Part shown: positions 53,363 through 62,287 of the stretch, piece by piece
Position numbering within the stretch: position 1 is the first letter of the stretch
Layout: every line of letters starts with the position of its first letter
Source: W1P20-047 sp045118335
Lineage (GTDB): Bacteria > Actinomycetota > Coriobacteriia > Coriobacteriales > Eggerthellaceae
DNA: 64,000 bases
NCBI GenBank assembly: GCA_045118335.1
Contig: JBGUXY010000049.1
Span: 1-64,000 of the forward strand
Direction of reading: 5' to 3'
Notes under the pieces: generated by a model
Database searches by the model: none
Told to the model about the DNA's origin: nothing
Seen by the model: the letters and a program-made list of their open reading frames with translations, nothing else
Position numbers and translations under genes: made by a program

Positions 53363-55878
53363 GCGAACACCTGGGCGGCGAAGCGCGTGTCTTCGGTGGC
53401 GTTCTTGGCGTAGAAGTCGGCCCCGATGCTGTCGGCATAAGCCTGCGTGACCACGGCTCCCCCCACCATGATCTTCACATCCGGAGCTTTTTGGCGAAGC
53501 AGCGCCACGGTTTTCTCCATGGAGGGCAGAGTGGTGGTCATCAGCGCGGAAAGCCCCACGATCTTCACGTCATGTTCGAGCACGTAGTCCAAAATCGCCT
53601 GTGGCGCAACGTCCCTTCCCAGGTCGTGGACCTCGTAACCGTAGTTTTCCAGCAGCATGGCCACGATGTTCTTGCCGATGTCGTGGATGTCGCCTTCCAC
53701 GGTGGCAAGGGCGATGGCCCCTCTGCCCTTGGAATACCCGTCTGCCCTTGATGAGCTGTCATGGGCGTTATGAAGCTTGATGCGGTCGAATGCGGCTTTG
53801 GCGGCGTCTGCCGAGAAGATGAGCTGTGGCAAGAAGAACTCGCCCGACTCGAAAAGGCGCCCCACCTCGTCAAGGGCGGGTATGAGATGGGAATGCATGA
53901 TGTCCACCGCATCCGAGGTTTCGAGCATCTCGTCCACGAGGCTGGGCACGGGACCCCGATCGCCAGATACCACCAGGTCGAACAAGCTCGACGTGTTCTT
54001 CTGCGCAGGAGCCTGGGTGGGAGAATCGGTTGCATGCGACTGCTTCATGCCGGGTTCGCTTTGCGTCCAGTTCGCATAATCCTCGATGAATTGAAAGGCG
54101 CCAGCATCCTGCGCGTTCAACACGCGCCAGCTCGCGACCGTTTCACCATAGCGTTGCTCCAGGGGGTTGAGGATAGGCATGTCCAGGCCTGCCGCGAACG
54201 CTGCAGCCAAAAACGTGGCGTTGACCACAGGTCGTGCGGGCAACCCGAAGCTCACGTTCGACACGCCCAGCACGGTGCGCACGCCGAGCTCCCGTTTAAC
54301 GAGGGTCACAGCCCGCAAGATTTCGGGAATCTCGGATTGGTTGGTGGATGCGGACATGACCAGGCAGTCTATGAGAACGTCGTGGCGGGGAATGCCCGCA
54401 CGCTCGGCTGCATCAACGATTGCGCACGCTATGGCAAAGCGCCCTTCGGCGGTAGGAGGTATGCCGTCTTCGTCGAGGGTGAGGCCCACTACGGCACATC
54501 CGTAATGCTTCACGATGGGGAGCACGCAAGCCAGGCTCGCCGCCTTGCCGTTCACGCTGTTCACCAGTGGCTTGCCCGCATATACCCGCACGGCAGCTTC
54601 CACTGCGGCGGGGTTGGACGAGTCTATCTGCAGTGGAAGGGGACTTGCGCCTTGGATGCGTGTCACCAGGGTGCGCAGGAGCGAAACCTCGTCCATGCCG
54701 GGCATGCCGACGTTCACGTCCAGCACGTCAGCGCCTGCCTGCGTCTGGGCGATGGCCTCCCCCAGTACGTAGTCGATGTCGCCTTCGCGCAATGCTGCCT
54801 GCAGCTTCTTCTTCCCCGTGGGATTGATGCGCTCTCCGATGACGGCGACGTCATGTCCGCGCAACGCCACGGAGCGCTGGGCGCTGGTTACCGTGCAGCT
54901 TCGTTTCACCTTGCGCAAATGGGGAACTCGGTCTTCCGCCTGTGCCGCGAGGAGCTTGATATATTCGGGCGACGTGCCGCAGCAACCGCCCAGGATAGTG
55001 GCGCCGGCATCTATCATGGGGCGCACGGCTGCGGCGTAATCGGCAGGCGAAACGCTGTATACGGTTTTGTCGTGCTCGATTCTGGGAAGCCCCGCATTGG
55101 CCTGAACCACAACGGGCAGGGAAGTGGTCGCCAGCATGTCCGCCACCAGCGGTGCGATGGAATCGGGTCCGAGCGAGCAGTTCACGCCCAGCGCCTGGAC
55201 TCCCAAGCTATCTAGCACCTCTGCTGCGATGGCGGGGCTGGTGCCGAGGAAAGTTCGCCCCGTCTCGTCGAAGGTCATGGTTGCGATTATGGGCAGATCG
55301 GTTTCCTCTTTCGCTGCTAGAACGGCAGCTTTCATCTCCAGGAGGTCGGTCATGGTCTCTATTGCGATGATGTCGGCGCCATGGGCCTGGGCAGCCCGAG
55401 CTTGCTCGGCGAAGAGCGAATAGGCGTCTTCGAACGAAAGCGCGCCCATGGGTTCGAGCAGCGCACCTATTGGCCCGATGTCAGCCGCAACGTATCGCGC
55501 GCCCGATGCCCTCGCGCAGGAAATTGCAGCGTGGAACACGTCGTCGATGGAAACTGCGCTCCCGTCTGGTCCAACGGCGCCTTCCAGCTTGCGCGCGTTC
55601 GCGCCGAACGTGTTCGTGGTGACCACGTGGCTGCCCGCTTCCACATAGGCGCGGTGGATGTCGGTTATCTGCTGCGGCTGGGAAAAGCACAGAAGCTCTG
55701 GCAGGTTACCCGTAGCAAGCCCCCGGGCTTGCATCATGGTCCCCATGGCTCCGTCGAAGACGAGGTAGGCACGACCTTCCAGCACGTTGCGAAGGTATGC
55801 GTCCTTGATGCGCAAGGCGTCGAGCGAGCTTCTGTCTGGCAAGGGGGTTTTCGGGTTGGTTATGGGCAGCATGGGCAA
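53359..55878 (-). CDS. metH: Cobalamin-dependent methionine synthase lacking the reactivation domain
   Basis: An 839-residue MetH. The homocysteine domain (about residues 30-320) has FDGAMGTMMQARGL and the zinc ligands in GGCCGTSPEY. The methyltetrahydrofolate domain starts VIGERINPTGKKK (about 345). A ~60-residue Ser/Thr/Gln-rich linker leads to the cap and B12 domains (about 640-839), with the cobalt-ligating His in GDIHDIGKNI (about 730) and GLSALMTTTL. E. coli MetH continues for ~350 more residues with the SAM-binding reactivation domain; this one stops after the B12 domain. Another reactivase or a low-potential anaerobic environment may replace it. metF lies 10 bases upstream in the same operon. 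Confidence 0.92.
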   Translation of the reverse strand: MPMLPITNPKTPLPDRSSLDALRIKDAYLRNVLEGRAYLVFDGAMGTMMQARGLATGNLPELLCFSQPQQITDIHRAYVEAGSHVVTTNTFGANARKLEGAVGPDGSAVSIDDVFHAAISCARASGARYVAADIGPIGALLEPMGALSFEDAYSLFAEQARAAQAHGADIIAIETMTDLLEMKAAVLAAKEETDLPIIATMTFDETGRTFLGTSPAIAAEVLDSLGVQALGVNCSLGPDSIAPLVADMLATTSLPVVVQANAGLPRIEHDKTVYSVSPADYAAAVRPMIDAGATILGGCCGTSPEYIKLLAAQAEDRVPHLRKVKRSCTVTSAQRSVALRGHDVAVIGERINPTGKKKLQAALREGDIDYVLGEAIAQTQAGADVLDVNVGMPGMDEVSLLRTLVTRIQGASPLPLQIDSSNPAAVEAAVRVYAGKPLVNSVNGKAASLACVLPIVKHYGCAVVGLTLDEDGIPPTAEGRFAIACAIVDAAERAGIPRHDVLIDCLVMSASTNQSEIPEILRAVTLVKRELGVRTVLGVSNVSFGLPARPVVNATFLAAAFAAGLDMPILNPLEQRYGETVASWRVLNAQDAGAFQFIEDYANWTQSEPGMKQSHATDSPTQAPAQKNTSSLFDLVVSGDRGPVPSLVDEMLETSDAVDIMHSHLIPALDEVGRLFESGEFFLPQLIFSADAAKAAFDRIKLHNAHDSSSRADGYSKGRGAIALATVEGDIHDIGKNIVAMLLENYGYEVHDLGRDVAPQAILDYVLEHDVKIVGLSALMTTTLPSMEKTVALLRQKAPDVKIMVGGAVVTQAYADSIGADFYAKNATEDTRFAAQVFA

Positions 55879-55888
55879 GCCTTGTATT

Positions 55889-56743
55889 CTACAGGTATGG
55901 GCTTACGGCCTCGGTGATTTCTCGCGCGACCTCGGGCTTGTTCATGGTATAGAGGTGCACGCCGTCCACGCCATGCTCGGCAAGGTCGATCAGCTGCTCG
56001 CATGCATACTCTATGCCTGCCTTGCGCAGCGATGCTTCGTCGTCTTCCCACATCTGGAGCATCTTCACCACGCGTGCGGGCAGGCTCGCTCCGCACATGA
56101 ACACCATGCGCTGAACCTGGGATTTGGACATGAAGGGCATGATGCCAAACGTGATGGGTGCCTTGACGCGCTTCGCACGGCAGCGGTCCAGGAAATCGTA
56201 TGCAACATTGTTGTCGAAGAACAGCTGCGTGACGAAAAACTCTGCTCCCGCATCTTGTTTCTGCTTCGTGTATTTGGCATTTGCGTCAAGATCGAGGCAG
56301 TTTGCATGGCCTTCGGGATAGGCTGCTGCGCCTACGCAGAATCCATCTTCACGAAGCTGCGGGATCAAATCCTTTGCAAGCTTGTAGTCGGAAGCTTCCT
56401 TGCCGGCAACGGGGTCGCCGCGAAGTGCGAGCACGTTGCGGATTCCTCGATTCCGCATGGCAACGATTTGCTCTTCGATGCTTTCGCGGGTAGCGCCCAT
56501 ACAGGTGAGATGCGCCATGGTGGTGATGCCGAAATCCTGCATCCCCATCTGGGCTATGAGGCTGGTGTTTTGCCCGTTGCCCGAACCTCCGGCCGAATGC
56601 GTGACCGAAACGAACGCTGGCTGCAGCTGGGCGAGTTGGGAGAGCACCGGACGTGCCTGCTCGACAGACAGGTCGCCTTTGGGCGGGAAGATCTCGTACG
56701 AAAGGGGGATTCGGTCCTGGCCGAACAAATCGACGATGAACAT
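55889..56743 (-). CDS. metF: Methylenetetrahydrofolate reductase
   Basis: A 284-residue flavin TIM-barrel enzyme that reduces methylene-THF to methyl-THF, the methyl donor for the MetH encoded next to it. Family stretches are LSYEIFPPKGD, VSVTHSAGGSG, TMAHLTCMGAT, NVLALRGDP, FFVTQLFFDN and FGIMPFMSKSQ. The start at 56743 is backed by AAAGG about six bases upstream; the frame upstream to 56863 shows no homology. It is followed after 10 bases by metH, so the pair forms the remethylation half of the cycle that mtnN and luxS feed. Confidence 0.94.
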   Translation of the reverse strand: MFIVDLFGQDRIPLSYEIFPPKGDLSVEQARPVLSQLAQLQPAFVSVTHSAGGSGNGQNTSLIAQMGMQDFGITTMAHLTCMGATRESIEEQIVAMRNRGIRNVLALRGDPVAGKEASDYKLAKDLIPQLREDGFCVGAAAYPEGHANCLDLDANAKYTKQKQDAGAEFFVTQLFFDNNVAYDFLDRCRAKRVKAPITFGIMPFMSKSQVQRMVFMCGASLPARVVKMLQMWEDDEASLRKAGIEYACEQLIDLAEHGVDGVHLYTMNKPEVAREITEAVSPYL

Positions 56744-56838
56744 GGGTGCCTTTCTGGTCGCTTCCGTTCTATCGGACATCGCGCCATGGCGAGGGCCGAT
56801 GATATGTGACTTCATGTAAACACTACCCTGTAATCCAT

Positions 56839-56853
56839 GCGCTTGACAAGCGC
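56839..56853. promoter_or_regulatory. Palindrome upstream of metF
   Basis: GCGCTTG-A-CAAGCGC is a perfect 7-1-7 palindrome about 96 bases before the metF start, in the divergent gap with ddh. It is a candidate regulator site; no riboswitch pattern is seen in this gap. Confidence 0.4.
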
Positions 56854-57033
56854 TGGCAAGCAAGAATTTTTCTTTTGCCTAAACGCAGTTCATACTGTGG
56901 AAACATCACCGAGTATCATAGGTTGCATGATGTTTGATTTTAAACTCGGAAGTGCTTGCATTCGGTAATTGCGCATCGGGGCATCGACTACCATTGGCGC
57001 TAGCGCATGACGAGTCGTTTGGAAGGCGGACTC

Positions 57034-58014
57034 ATGGAAAAGATTCGAATTGGCATATTGGGATATGGCAACTTGGGCCGTGGCGTGGAAATGGCCATGG
57101 CTCAAAACGACGATATGGAACTCGTCGGCGTGTTCACGCGTCGCGATCCGGCTACCGTGAAGATTGCGAGCGACGTACCCGTTCGCCCTGCCGCCGAACT
57201 CGAGGCTGGCGTAGACGACATCGACGTGCTCATCTTGTGTGGGGGCAGCGCCACCGACCTGCCGAAGATGACCCCAGTCTATGCGGCCAAGTACAACGTG
57301 GTCGATAGCTTCGATACGCATGCCAACATTCCACAGCACTTCGAAGCCGTGAACGCTGCTGCTGCAGGAGCTGGCAAGCTTGCCCTCATCAGCTGCGGTT
57401 GGGATCCGGGCCTGTTCAGCCTGAATCGCCTGTACGGCACCTGCATCCTGCCGCAGGGCCGCGATTACACCTTCTGGGGCAAGGGAATCAGCCAGGGGCA
57501 CTCCGACGCCATTCGCCGCATTCCCGGCGTGGCCGACGCCAAGCAGTACACGATTCCCGTCGACGCAGCGCTCGAATCCGTACGCGCTGGCGAAGACCCC
57601 GAGCTCACCACGCGCGAAAAGCACACGCGCGAATGCTGGGTGGTCCTTGAAGAGGGTGCCGACCCGGCTGCCGTTGCCGAGGCGATCGTGACTATGCCCA
57701 ACTACTTCGAAGACTACGACACGACGGTTAATTTCATCAGCCAAGAAGAGCTCGACCGAGATCATGCGGCCATGCCCCACGGTGGCTTCGTTATGCGCAC
57801 GGGTGGCAACGATGCGGGCAGCCGTTTCCTTATCGAATACCAGCTCAAGCTCGACTCGAACCCGCAGTTCACCTCGATGGTGCTCGTGGCGTTTGCTCGC
57901 GCAGTCGCACGTCTGGCTGCAGAAGGTCAGACCGGTGCCCGCACCGTGTTCGACATCGCGCCTGCCTATCTTTCGCCTCGCAGCGCCGAAGACCTAAGAG
58001 CTCATTTCCTGTAA
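57034..58014 (+). CDS. ddh: meso-Diaminopimelate D-dehydrogenase
   Basis: A 326-residue NADPH-dependent enzyme that aminates tetrahydrodipicolinate directly to meso-DAP, bypassing the acylated route. The Rossmann loop is RIGILGYGNLGRGVEMAM. The substrate region includes DSFDTHANIPQH, SCGWDPGLFSLNRLYG, FWGKGISQGHSDAIRRI and GGNDAGSRFLIEYQL, all characteristic of the family. The start at 57034 is backed by GGAAGGCGG. It makes the cross-link residue for peptidoglycan and complements lysC-asd elsewhere in the window. A strong terminator follows. Confidence 0.94.
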   Translation: MEKIRIGILGYGNLGRGVEMAMAQNDDMELVGVFTRRDPATVKIASDVPVRPAAELEAGVDDIDVLILCGGSATDLPKMTPVYAAKYNVVDSFDTHANIPQHFEAVNAAAAGAGKLALISCGWDPGLFSLNRLYGTCILPQGRDYTFWGKGISQGHSDAIRRIPGVADAKQYTIPVDAALESVRAGEDPELTTREKHTRECWVVLEEGADPAAVAEAIVTMPNYFEDYDTTVNFISQEELDRDHAAMPHGGFVMRTGGNDAGSRFLIEYQLKLDSNPQFTSMVLVAFARAVARLAAEGQTGARTVFDIAPAYLSPRSAEDLRAHFL

Positions 58015-58047
58015 ATGAGTAAATAGGGACGGGTTCGATTTCTCATT
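58001..58047. repeat. Hairpin repeat with CCCGTCCC-type loop (copy 4)
   Basis: AATGAG...CTCATT arms (58014-58024 with 58038-58047) enclose GGGACGGGTTC. Read on the minus strand this resembles the copy at 12484-12552. An alternative 7-bp hairpin CTCATTT-AAATGAG (58001-58007 with 58013-58019) overlaps the ddh stop codon, so two exclusive folds are possible. Confidence 0.55.
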
Positions 58048-58071
58048 CGTCTTTATTGGGCCACTTGCATG

Positions 58072-58104
58072 TATGCCCCAGCAGTTTTGCTGGGGCATAT
58101 TTTT
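58072..58104 (+). terminator. Intrinsic terminator after ddh
   Basis: A 12-bp perfect stem (58072-58083 with 58088-58099), a GTTT loop and a T-run directly after. It is one of the clearest rho-independent terminators in the window. Confidence 0.9.
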
Positions 58105-58185
58105 CATGCAGATGAAAGATGCTGCTGTTTATGCACGGATGAGCCTTAGACCCCATAGGCTCACGGCTCTATTGGCTCAACCTGC

Positions 58186-58575
58186 CTACAGATCGATGGA
58201 GTCGCGGAAGGCGTACCAATCCTTGCCGAACGTGCGCTTGGCTATGGCGAAGAAGACCACGATTAGGATGATTGCCACGGCGAGTGCACCGACGATGAGC
58301 GGCAGCCCACCGCCGCTGGTACCATGAATGCCCTGCCAGATCGTGTAGATGATGGAAACGAGCACGATGGTGACGGCGACGATTGCCACGCCAATGGCGC
58401 CGGGCACGAGCTTTTTCAGAGAGCGTATGGCTGCAACCTGTTCTGCGGATTTGCCCTCTTCTGCTTGGACCTGCTTGTAGGTGGCAATCACCTTCGCCAA
58501 CCGCGATGCCCCGGCTGCCTCTTTGCCGGTAGCTTCCGTATAGATTTCATCCAAATCGACGTCGCCCAGTTTCAT
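58186..58575 (-). CDS. Small two-helix membrane protein
   Basis: A 129-residue protein with a soluble N-terminal helical part (about 1-55, KLGDVDLDEIYTEATGKEAA), two hydrophobic helices (about 62-85 and 95-115) and a short polar C-terminus. The start at 58575 has AAGGAAT upstream; an ATG at 58602 is possible. I recognise no family. Neighbours ddh and the CcdA-TlpA gene give no clear hint of its role. Confidence 0.6.
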   Translation of the reverse strand: MKLGDVDLDEIYTEATGKEAAGASRLAKVIATYKQVQAEEGKSAEQVAAIRSLKKLVPGAIGVAIVAVTIVLVSIIYTIWQGIHGTSGGGLPLIVGALAVAIILIVVFFAIAKRTFGKDWYAFRDSIDL

Positions 58576-58798
58576 GTGCGGATTCCTTCTGTTGCCAAAC
58601 ATTGGGGAAGATGATACCGCACTCGCGCGGGGGCGGGTCGGAAACCTAGAAAGGAGCGTTTTGCCACAGCTTCGAGTCTTTGTCCCATTGCGTTTGCCGA
58701 TTCATCCTCGTCGATGCAGGTACGCTCGCAGATTGCATAGGTTAGCCTGCCCCCAAGCTCTCATCTGCCACGTTGGATGATGTGATCGCATGGGAGCG

Positions 58799-60022
58799 CT
58801 ATTGCTGGTCGGAGGATTCCTCGAGCGATGCGAACAGGCCCTCGAGCTCCTCGGGCTCTATCACGCCTGGTCGCACGAGTTGAACCTTTCCCCGTGCGTC
58901 AACGAACACCGATGTGGGGAATCCCGAGATGTTGAAGAATGCTATCAACTCGGCATTCTCGTCGAGCAGTATGGGGAAGTCGTAGCCTTGCTCGTTGCAC
59001 CAGTCGATGAATTCCGCTTTCTCCATCTCGCCGAAACGGCCGGGTACGGCAATCGAGATTACCTGCACGTCACCAGCCTCGTTGTGACGAGCGGCCGTTT
59101 CCTTGAATTCCTCGATGTTGTCCATGCAGTTGGGGCACCACGAACCCCAGAACTCGATGTAGACGGGCGCGCCTTCGAAATCGGCTATCTGATGCTGCTC
59201 GCCGTTGATGTCCTCGAATGTGATGTTGCGCCATGCGTCCGCTTCGGGATTCGAAGAGGCATTGGCGTTGGCTTCGCCGGTGTTGGCGGCTTCACTCTCG
59301 GCTTGGGTTTCTGCTTGCTGCTGCGAAGCTGACATGTTGGCTTTGGGGGCATATGATGCCAGTTCGTGTACTTGCATGAACATCATCCACAAACCCATGA
59401 TTGCGATGAGCACACCGCCAACACGCTGGATGACGGGCATGAACCGATGCAGCTTTCGAATGTGGTCGATAAGTGCGTTGGATGCAAGCGTGATGATCAG
59501 AAACGGAATGCACATGCCAAGCGAATACACCAAGGTGAGCGCTGCACCCGCAATGGCAGTGCCCTGCTGTGCCGCCAAGGCAAGAATCGATCCAAGTATG
59601 GGGCCGATGCATGGTGTCCAGCCAAAGGAAAAGCCCAGGCCCAAAAGGAATGCGCCAACCACCGTGCTGGCGTTGATCTTGCTAAGGTCCATGCGCTTTT
59701 CCCGTACGAGGATGGGAATTGTCATGAATCCAGAAAGATGCAAGCCAAACAAGAATATGACGAGTCCGCACGTGATGGAGATGTAGGGATTGTTCAGTGT
59801 GCGTCCCACCGCACCTGCCCCCAAGCCGAGCAAGAAAAACGTCGTGGAAATACCCAGCACGAACGCCACCGTGTTGGCAGCGCGTCGAGCAGCCCCCAGT
59901 TCGTTGTTGCCGGCATCGGTGGTCAACAGCCCGATGTAGACAGGCAGCAGCGGAAGGATACAGGGCGAAAAGAAGGAAAGCAGACCGGCGACGAATGCCG
60001 CTGAAATGATGCTTGCTTGCAT
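58799..60022 (-). CDS. CcdA-type membrane protein fused to a TlpA-like thioredoxin
   Basis: A 407-residue fusion. The first ~225 residues are the six-helix CcdA/DsbD-type electron carrier, with the paired Cys in FFSPCILPLLPVY and GWTPCIGPILGSI. A Gln/Ala/Glu-rich linker (about 230-265) follows, then a TlpA/ResA-type thioredoxin domain with WGSWCPNCMDN (about residue 296) and ISGFPTSVFVDARG. It would move reducing power from cytoplasmic thioredoxin through the membrane to extracytoplasmic disulfides, as in cytochrome c maturation or surface thiol maintenance. AGGAG precedes the start. It appears to be transcribed alone. Confidence 0.9.
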   Translation of the reverse strand: MQASIISAAFVAGLLSFFSPCILPLLPVYIGLLTTDAGNNELGAARRAANTVAFVLGISTTFFLLGLGAGAVGRTLNNPYISITCGLVIFLFGLHLSGFMTIPILVREKRMDLSKINASTVVGAFLLGLGFSFGWTPCIGPILGSILALAAQQGTAIAGAALTLVYSLGMCIPFLIITLASNALIDHIRKLHRFMPVIQRVGGVLIAIMGLWMMFMQVHELASYAPKANMSASQQQAETQAESEAANTGEANANASSNPEADAWRNITFEDINGEQHQIADFEGAPVYIEFWGSWCPNCMDNIEEFKETAARHNEAGDVQVISIAVPGRFGEMEKAEFIDWCNEQGYDFPILLDENAELIAFFNISGFPTSVFVDARGKVQLVRPGVIEPEELEGLFASLEESSDQQ

Positions 60023-60442
60023 TTTGCTCCTATCCGAGGCGCATGCGCGATAGCGATGCTCAAGGTTTCAGACTCGACTACTATGGTGCATGTAACCTTA
60101 TGCTAAAAAACCATTCCGGGGTTTCTTGTGTTGGAAACTATCAGGTCAAACATCGATAATCAAGAGAATGAACGAATTGACAAGATGCTTTTGGGAAAGC
60201 GTCTTGCCTGATGCAAAGTCCTGACAAGTATTCCGCATCATGTCTTTGGGCCAAGCATCAGGCCGATGCCTCTCTTCGTTCGTTACGTACCATGGGGATA
60301 GCGAAGATAGCCGAATTGCCGAAGATGAAATGGATATGGCGCTGGAGGGATGGATGCGATTCGGATTAACCGAATCAAGCATACTTGCAAACAGGCTCAT
60401 CGCTTTCAAATCGCGTATTCGTGGTACTATAGACGCTGTTAT
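60023..60442. other. Gap before the TPP riboswitch
   Basis: About 420 bases with no believable gene; short frames on either strand have no ribosome binding site and no family features. A 7-bp inverted repeat (60358-60364 with 60370-60376) is present. A weak promoter-like pair (TTTCAA near 60404, TACTAT at 60425-60430) lies just upstream of the riboswitch. Confidence 0.5.
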
Positions 60443-60531
60443 GCAGGGGTACTTCCCGATATGTCGGGAGGTTGAGAGGGCAGGGGCCCAACCCTTCGAA
60501 CCTGTCAGTTAACACTGGTGTAGGGAGCATG
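60443..60531 (+). ncRNA. TPP (thiamine pyrophosphate) riboswitch
   Basis: The leader of thiM shows the THI-box landmarks in order: GCAGGGGTAC, the GGTTGAGAGGG segment matching the CUGAGA pyrimidine-sensing element, ACCCTTCGAACCTG and the closing GGTGTAGGGAGCA helix. A terminator hairpin follows at 60544-60568, so control is likely by premature termination when TPP is bound. This regulates thiM and probably thiE. Confidence 0.95.
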
Positions 60532-60543
60532 TCCGCAATGCGC

Positions 60544-60568
60544 ACGCCACCTACCCGGTGGCGTTTTT
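60544..60568 (+). terminator. Riboswitch-controlled terminator
   Basis: An 8-bp stem (60544-60551 with 60557-60564) ending in a T-run, placed between the TPP aptamer and thiM. It is the expression platform. Confidence 0.85.
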
Positions 60569-60584
60569 CGTGAAAGGATGAAAC

Positions 60585-61424
60585 ATGTTCGACGAGGCGA
60601 CGTTGCGCGGGCAGGTAGCTGCAGCGGTGGATGAGGTGCGCGAGCTAAACCCCATGGCGGGATCGATCACCAACAACGTGACCATCGATTTCGTTGCGAA
60701 TGCCCAGCTTGCCGTAGGTGGATCGGCTGCCATGGTGTACATGCCCGACGAAGGGGAAGTGCTGGGCCTGGCGGGTGGCGCGTTCTACGTAAACGTGGGA
60801 ACGCTCGTTCCGGTGCTCGAAGAGACGATTCCACGTGCTGGGAGGGCCTTGCACGATGCAGGGCATCCTTGGGTGCTCGACCCGGTGGCGCTTGGAATCG
60901 GTTCGCTGCGCACGAAGATCTTAAGTGAGTTGAAGCCATGCAAGCCCACCGTGGTGCGGGGCAACGCTTCCGAAATCATTGGCCTGGCAGGTTTGTGGGA
61001 CCTTGATGGCGATGCCGCGGAAATCGCACGCATCCGCGGCGTGGACAGCACCGACTCGGTGGAAGCTGCAACGTCGGCCGCCGTGGCGCTGGCTCGTTAC
61101 ACGGGTGGTGCCGTGGCGGTGTCTGGGGAGGTCGACCTCGTTACCGATGGAAAGATGGTCGCGCTTTCCCATGGCGGTAGCCCCATGATGTCGAAGATCA
61201 CAGGATGCGGTTGTTCGCTGGGCGGTGTCGTGGCCGTCTATTCGTGTGTGGCATCGCCGTTTGTGGCGGCGCTCGCGGGCACGGCTATCTACAATGTTGC
61301 CGGCGCCCGGGCGGCAGCGCGAACCGATGCACCTGGCAGCTTCAAGGTGGCGTTCATCGACGAGCTGTACTACGCCACCGGTGCCGATGTGGCGGCGAGC
61401 GACATGGAATTCCGGGAGGTCTAA
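60585..61424 (+). CDS. thiM: Hydroxyethylthiazole kinase
   Basis: A 279-residue ribokinase-fold enzyme that phosphorylates 4-methyl-5-hydroxyethylthiazole, a salvage step for the thiazole half of thiamine. Blocks present are SITNNVTIDFVANAQLAVGGSAAM, VLDPVALGIGSLR, VVRGNASEI and the ATP/anion-hole region KITGCGCSLGGVVA with the catalytic Cys. GAAAGGATGAAAC precedes the start. It stands behind the TPP riboswitch and 158 bases before thiE. Confidence 0.95.
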   Translation: MFDEATLRGQVAAAVDEVRELNPMAGSITNNVTIDFVANAQLAVGGSAAMVYMPDEGEVLGLAGGAFYVNVGTLVPVLEETIPRAGRALHDAGHPWVLDPVALGIGSLRTKILSELKPCKPTVVRGNASEIIGLAGLWDLDGDAAEIARIRGVDSTDSVEAATSAAVALARYTGGAVAVSGEVDLVTDGKMVALSHGGSPMMSKITGCGCSLGGVVAVYSCVASPFVAALAGTAIYNVAGARAAARTDAPGSFKVAFIDELYYATGADVAASDMEFREV

Positions 61425-61563
61425 CGCCGCTGGGGCGCTCAACCACTGTGATAGCTGCAACGACTTCATCTGCAGCATTGCGGGTCAGGCGTGCATGGGG
61501 TGTGCCCTATGCCCGCATGCGCATGACCAGCTGCTCTGGATGTGTCGTAGCGCCGTTAGCTGA
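61387..61563 (+). CDS. Candidate small Cys-rich ORF between thiM and thiE
   Basis: A frame overlapping the 3' end of thiM and filling the gap to thiE. Its C-terminal half is strikingly Cys-rich: HCDSCNDFIC and ACMGCALCPH, giving CxxC, C, CxxCxxC and a last Cys near the end. Third codon positions in this part look G/C-rich, like real genes here. The start is doubtful: the only in-frame ATG (61387) lies inside thiM and no good ribosome binding site is in phase. It may be a small metal-binding protein, or chance. Confidence 0.3.
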   Translation: MWRRATWNSGRSNAAGALNHCDSCNDFICSIAGQACMGCALCPHAHDQLLWMCRSAVS

Positions 61564-61582
61564 TGCGACAGGAGAATGAGTC

Positions 61583-62275
61583 ATGGGTATACGAGAAAAT
61601 CTGGACATATCCGCCTATCTGGTGATAGGTCCCGAGAACACAGGTGGGCGACCTGTGGGCGAGGTTGTCGCCGACGCCGTGCGTGCGGGATTCACCTGCA
61701 TCCAGGTGCGCTCGAAGGTATGCGAGGCACGTGAGCTCATGGCGTGTGCACGCGAGGCGGCCGACGCCATCGCCGCTGTCGGCAAACAGGATACGGTGGC
61801 GTTGCTTGTAAACGATAGGCTCGACGTGGCGCTTGCCGCACGTGATGCGGGCATCAAGGTCGATGGCGTGCACGTGGGGCAAAGCGATGTTCCGGTCGAA
61901 GTGTGCCGCAAGTACCTGGGCGAAGAAGCTGTCGTGGGGCTTTCCGCCGAAACGCACGAGATGATTGACTACGTGCGAACGACAGATGTAAGCTGCGTGG
62001 ACTATTTCGGCGTCAGCCCGCTGCACGACACCGAAACCAAGCGTGACCTGGCTGTTGATGCCGAAGGCAACATCATCTTGCATCCGGTGGAAGCGCTTCA
62101 AGAACTTGCACGCATCACGCCCGTGCCCGTAGTGGTGGGTGGTGGCGTGAAAGCCGCCGATGTGCCCACCATCAAGGCGACTGGCCTGCACGGCTTTTTC
62201 GTGGTGTCGGCCGTCTGCGCTGCTTTTGACCCCTACACCGCGGCGAAGGAACTCGTCGACGCTTGGAACAACTAG
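61583..62275 (+). CDS. thiE: Thiamine-phosphate synthase
   Basis: A 230-residue TIM-barrel enzyme joining hydroxymethylpyrimidine diphosphate and thiazole phosphate to thiamine phosphate. The expected motifs appear: FTCIQVRSK (the usual QxRxK), VNDRLDVALAARDAGIKVDGVHVGQSDVP, VGLSAETHEM, VDYFGVSPLHDT and VVVGGGVKAADV. AGGAGAATGAG lies upstream. With thiM it forms a salvage unit; no thiD is seen in the window. A terminator follows. Confidence 0.94.
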   Translation: MGIRENLDISAYLVIGPENTGGRPVGEVVADAVRAGFTCIQVRSKVCEARELMACAREAADAIAAVGKQDTVALLVNDRLDVALAARDAGIKVDGVHVGQSDVPVEVCRKYLGEEAVVGLSAETHEMIDYVRTTDVSCVDYFGVSPLHDTETKRDLAVDAEGNIILHPVEALQELARITPVPVVVGGGVKAADVPTIKATGLHGFFVVSAVCAAFDPYTAAKELVDAWNN

Positions 62276-62287
62276 GGGAAAACGGGG

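Noticed and set aside
56744..57033. SAM or cobalamin riboswitch before metF
   Set aside because: I could not find the conserved core elements of either class; only a 15-base palindrome is clear.
60146..60512. Short frames on both strands before thiM
   Set aside because: The plus-strand frame runs through the TPP riboswitch; neither has a ribosome binding site or family features.
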